The translations under genes and the position numbers were made by a program. DNA of 64,000 nucleotides, taken from NCBI RefSeq assembly GCF_003459245.1, contig NZ_QRVG01000004.1, positions 57,073 through 121,072 on the forward strand, in the 5' to 3' direction. Positions 61,024 through 64,000 of the stretch are shown here, one piece after another (position 1 is the stretch's first letter; the number at the start of each line of letters is the position of its first letter). The notes under the pieces were generated by a model. That model was not told where the DNA came from. It searched no databases and saw nothing but the letters and a program-made list of their open reading frames with translations. Source of the stretch: Collinsella sp. AF23-2. Its GTDB lineage: Bacteria > Actinomycetota > Coriobacteriia > Coriobacteriales > Coriobacteriaceae.

Positions 61024-61728
61024 TCAGTCTTCGATTTCAGGGTTCAGAAAGTCGATGTCCTCGTCCTCGGGATGCGCGAGAGCCTGTTTAATGGCCACTC
61101 CGCCCTTAATGGAGTAGATGACAGCCGTGAGCATGGAGAAGATCACGCCGCCGTACACAAAGAAGATGCCGAGGGGCACCGAGCTTCCGTTGAGGCCCGG
61201 GAAGGCCGTAAGGGTTGAAGATAAAAGGTGCAGGCCGTCAATAACGGGGAAACCGAGCAGCATGAGTGAGAAGCCGGTCATGAGCAGCGCCGTGGCAATC
61301 TTTCCGGGAAAGACCACATCGATGGGGCGACGGTGATAATGACGCACGATAAGCGTGCCGATGCCCAGATAGATGTCGCGGCCAATAATGAGTACGCAGA
61401 CCCAGATGGGCAGCTCTCCGCGGACCACCAGTCCAAGTACGCCGGTGAACAGCAGCGCACGGTCGCAAATGGGATCCATGACCTTGCCGAGCCACGAGAC
61501 CGTCTTAGTCATGCGGGCGATCTGACCGTCCATCCAGTCGGTGGAGGCGGCAACGGCGTAGATAACGATGGCGATGACACGGTTGTTATCCGTCACAAAC
61601 AGGTACAGAAATACCAGGGTGAGGATCAGGCGCGTAAAGGTGATGAAATTGGAGATCGTAAAGATCTTATTCGACGGGTAATCGGAAGTGCCGATAAGCT
61701 CCTTTTTGATCTTCTTTTTGATGCCCAC
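61024..61728 (-). CDS. Second CDP-alcohol phosphatidyltransferase
   Basis: 234 residues from a GTG at 61728, chosen because GGGGGAG lies just upstream; longer in-frame starts have none. The motif D64-x2-DG-x2-AR-x8-G-x3-D-x3-D is complete in STDWMDGQIARMTKTVSWLG and VMDPICDR. About six membrane spans are visible. It could make phosphatidylglycerol phosphate, cardiolipin or phosphatidylinositol phosphate; it differs strongly from PgsA at 40108, so the two likely have different products. It is often next to the FHA gene in actinobacteria. Confidence 0.85.
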   Translation of the reverse strand: MGIKKKIKKELIGTSDYPSNKIFTISNFITFTRLILTLVFLYLFVTDNNRVIAIVIYAVAASTDWMDGQIARMTKTVSWLGKVMDPICDRALLFTGVLGLVVRGELPIWVCVLIIGRDIYLGIGTLIVRHYHRRPIDVVFPGKIATALLMTGFSLMLLGFPVIDGLHLLSSTLTAFPGLNGSSVPLGIFFVYGGVIFSMLTAVIYSIKGGVAIKQALAHPEDEDIDFLNPEIED

Positions 61729-61856
61729 AGGACTCCCCCGCTGGTTAACGACAAAACTTTCGATACTATACCCGTTCCAGCGATGTCTATCCAGCGCAGC
61801 CATAGAGAGTCCAGACATGTGGAGGGCGCCTCTGGGCTGCGCTGGATTCTGCATTT

Positions 61857-61913
61857 GTGTACATCAGCCTCCAAAAGCGACATTTTTCGGCATCTTTGGT
61901 GGCTGGTGTACAC
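61857..61913. repeat. 19-base inverted repeat in the gap before the ABC operon
   Basis: Positions 61857-61875 and 61895-61913 are inverted copies with two mismatches (GTGTACAYCAGCC core), followed by GTTTTG. It may be a terminator or operator. The rest of 61729-62116 shows no gene. Confidence 0.55.
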
Positions 61914-62062
61914 GTTTTGATTCGGTGATTACATCGATCGGGAAAGTTGTTGCTTTAAGCAAATGCGTACGGGTCGAGAAGGGCTGGCACCAAAAGAGCC
62001 CAACGGCCGTTACGGCTTCGTTAGAAACGCGCCCCATCATGGATGGTGAACCCGAAAGGTAA

Positions 62063-62095
62063 GGCGCGCGGGCACGGCGACTCGGCCCGCGCGCC
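62063..62095 (+). promoter_or_regulatory. GC-rich hairpin just before the ABC operon
   Basis: GGCGCGCGGG (62063-62072) pairs perfectly with CCCGCGCGCC (62086-62095), 6 bases before the AGAGAAAGGA ribosome-binding site. It may limit translation of the operon or be an operator. Confidence 0.45.
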
Positions 62096-62116
62096 CGGAA
62101 GAGAAAGGATAAGCCC

Positions 62117-62841
<725 letters not shown>

Positions 62842-62845
<4 letters not shown>

Positions 62846-63612
62846 CGGGCGAGAAAGGCGGCCTGCTCGCGGGCCTGCGCGCCGAGGCCCTGAAGTCGCG
62901 CCACGCGGCACCGGTTCGCCTGGCCGTGCTCATGGCGCTGCCGATGCCGCTGCTCGGCGCGATGCCCTACCGGGGCGTGCAGATCTTCAGCGCGTGGAAC
63001 TACTGGTACGCGCTCTTCCTGCCCGTGTCTCTCTCGCTCGTGGTGGCGTGCGTCGCGCGGGCGGACGCTCGCACGCGGATGCGGGGGCTTCTGGGCCTGG
63101 GCTTCCCGCTCGGGCGCGCCTGGTGGGCCAAGGCGCTCTGGTGCCTCGCTCTCTGCACGCTCTCGAACCTCGTGGTCTTCGGCATCTACCTCGCGGGATC
63201 GGCGTTCTCCTCGCAGGGCCTCACGGCCGCGGGCACCCTCACGATGCTCCTCTGCGCGCTCGCCAACACGGTGACCGCGGCGTGGATGATCCCCGCAGGG
63301 CTCTTCCTCACGGCGCGGCTCGGAATGCTCGCGGGCATCTTCTGCCCGCTCGCCGCGCAGCTCGTGGGCGGGTTCGCCTGGTCGCTGGTGCCGCTGCCGC
63401 AGCTCTTTCCGCCGTCGGCGAGCATGGTCATACCCACGAGCTTCATCCCCGTGCTGCCGAGTGGCGAGCCACTCGCGGCGGACATGGCGCTCGGCGGGGC
63501 GCTCGCGGCGGACGGCATGCTCACGCTAGCGGGCCTTGCGGTCAGCGCGCTCGCGTTCGCCGCGCTCACGGCGGCGGGCGCGGCCTGGTTCGCGCGCTCC
63601 GAGGAGAGGTGA
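62842..63612 (+). CDS. Lantibiotic-immunity-type ABC permease (LanE-like)
   Basis: 256 residues with six hydrophobic segments. EALKSRHAAPVRLAVLMALP at the start and WNYWYALFLPVSLSLVVACV follow the MutE/EpiE permease pattern; the TASMVIPTSFIPVLPSGE-like loop near residue 195 is also typical. It is coupled to the ATPase gene and to the following permease gene. Confidence 0.82.
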
Positions 63613-64000
63613 TGGCCATGACACGACTCTCCGACCCGACGCCGCGCATGACTCTCCCGCGGGCCCTGCTCTCCGAGGCCCTGCGCCTGGCGCGCTCCCC
63701 GCTCACGGCGGTGCACCTCGTCTGCGGCCTGGCAGCCGGTCTTGCCTGCGGCGAGTACTTCTCCGTAACCCGATGGGACCCGGCGCTGGGCGCGGACGCC
63801 TACGCCCAGTTCCTCGGCGCCCTCATGCCGCTCATGTCCGCCATCGTCTGTGGGCTCACCGTGGACGACGAGCGCGCTGCCGGGCGTCTCGCCAACCTCA
63901 CGGCGGTCCCCTCGCGCGGGCGCGCCGTCGCGGCGAAGCTACTCGCCCTTGCGGCGCTCGGCGCGGGCGCGCTGGCCGTGGCGCTCGGCGTGTTCGGGGC
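63612..64000 (+). CDS. Lantibiotic-immunity-type ABC permease (LanG-like), partial
   Basis: The frame opens at ATG 63612, which overlaps the previous stop (TGATGG; ATG 63618 is an alternative), and runs off the window end after 129 codons. ALLSEALRLARSPLTAVHLV, DAYAQFLGALMPLMSAIVCG and DDERAAGRLANLTAVPSRGR match MutG/SpaG-type permeases. With LanF and LanE it would form an immunity exporter against a lantibiotic, possibly with a two-component system beyond the window. Confidence 0.8.
   Translation, partial: MAMTRLSDPTPRMTLPRALLSEALRLARSPLTAVHLVCGLAAGLACGEYFSVTRWDPALGADAYAQFLGALMPLMSAIVCGLTVDDERAAGRLANLTAVPSRGRAVAAKLLALAALGAGALAVALGVFG

Overview
The window is a bacterial chromosome segment, most likely from a Coriobacteriia member close to Collinsella. 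The pointers are high-GC actinobacterial coding, a lexA / LysM-protein / nrdR cluster, a GarA-like FHA gene next to a MerR-type ftsR-like gene, and actinobacterial LexA boxes (GAAC-N4-GTTC). The genus is an inference from gene content, not a computed placement.

Positions 1 to about 29,060 are the right-hand part of a siphovirus-type prophage; its left end lies outside the window. Order: small early genes in ATGA-overlapping chains (1-2,968), a phage dUTPase, an HNH endonuclease, a PriCT-2/RepA-like primase-helicase followed by an iteron-like non-coding region (6,616-6,702), RusA, a small HNH protein and a possible cos region, then an HK97-type head and tail module (TerS, TerL, portal, protease, capsid, connectors, tail terminator, major tail protein, frameshifted tail chaperones, tape measure, Dit, Tal, BppU-like baseplate protein). 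The module ends in a short receptor-binding-type gene (24,942-25,295). Lysis genes (membrane/coiled-coil protein, holin, signal-peptide endolysin, DUF3789-like peptide) close the prophage next to pnp.

The most striking find is a shufflon at 25,078-26,100. The receptor-binding-type gene carries the site TTCCGTATCCC at codons 48-50. Four inverted copies follow downstream, each heading a silent minus-strand cassette that reads in frame from the site to its own stop codon (63, 56, 47 and 82 residues). The last site abuts the stop codon of a 288-aa tyrosine recombinase. Inversion between the forward site and any inverted site would replace the C-terminus of the tail protein.

From 29,354 the chromosome is ordinary host DNA. 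It holds three RNA-decay genes (pnp, rnj, rny), ftsK, a rodZ-like gene, yajQ, rimO, pgsA, cinA, recA-recX, an ATPase gene with spoVS, miaB-miaA-hflX, a DUF1624 gene with lexA, a divergent LysM gene with nrdR and dut, a GT28-type glycosyltransferase, trxB, a DUF1836 gene, degV, an NlpC/P60 hydrolase, apt, ftsR-like, garA-like and a second CDP-alcohol phosphatidyltransferase. The last 1.9 kb, visibly more GC-rich, starts a lantibiotic-immunity-type ABC transporter (LanFEG) cut by the window end.

Two intergenic regions hold unrecognised structured elements. At 31,646-32,051 and 53,224-53,643, near-identical core sequences sit inside long stems whose sequences differ between copies while pairing is kept, a covariation pattern suggesting selected RNA or single-stranded DNA structure. 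SOS control is clear: recA and the LysM gene each have a LexA box exactly inside the spacer of a sigma-70-type promoter.
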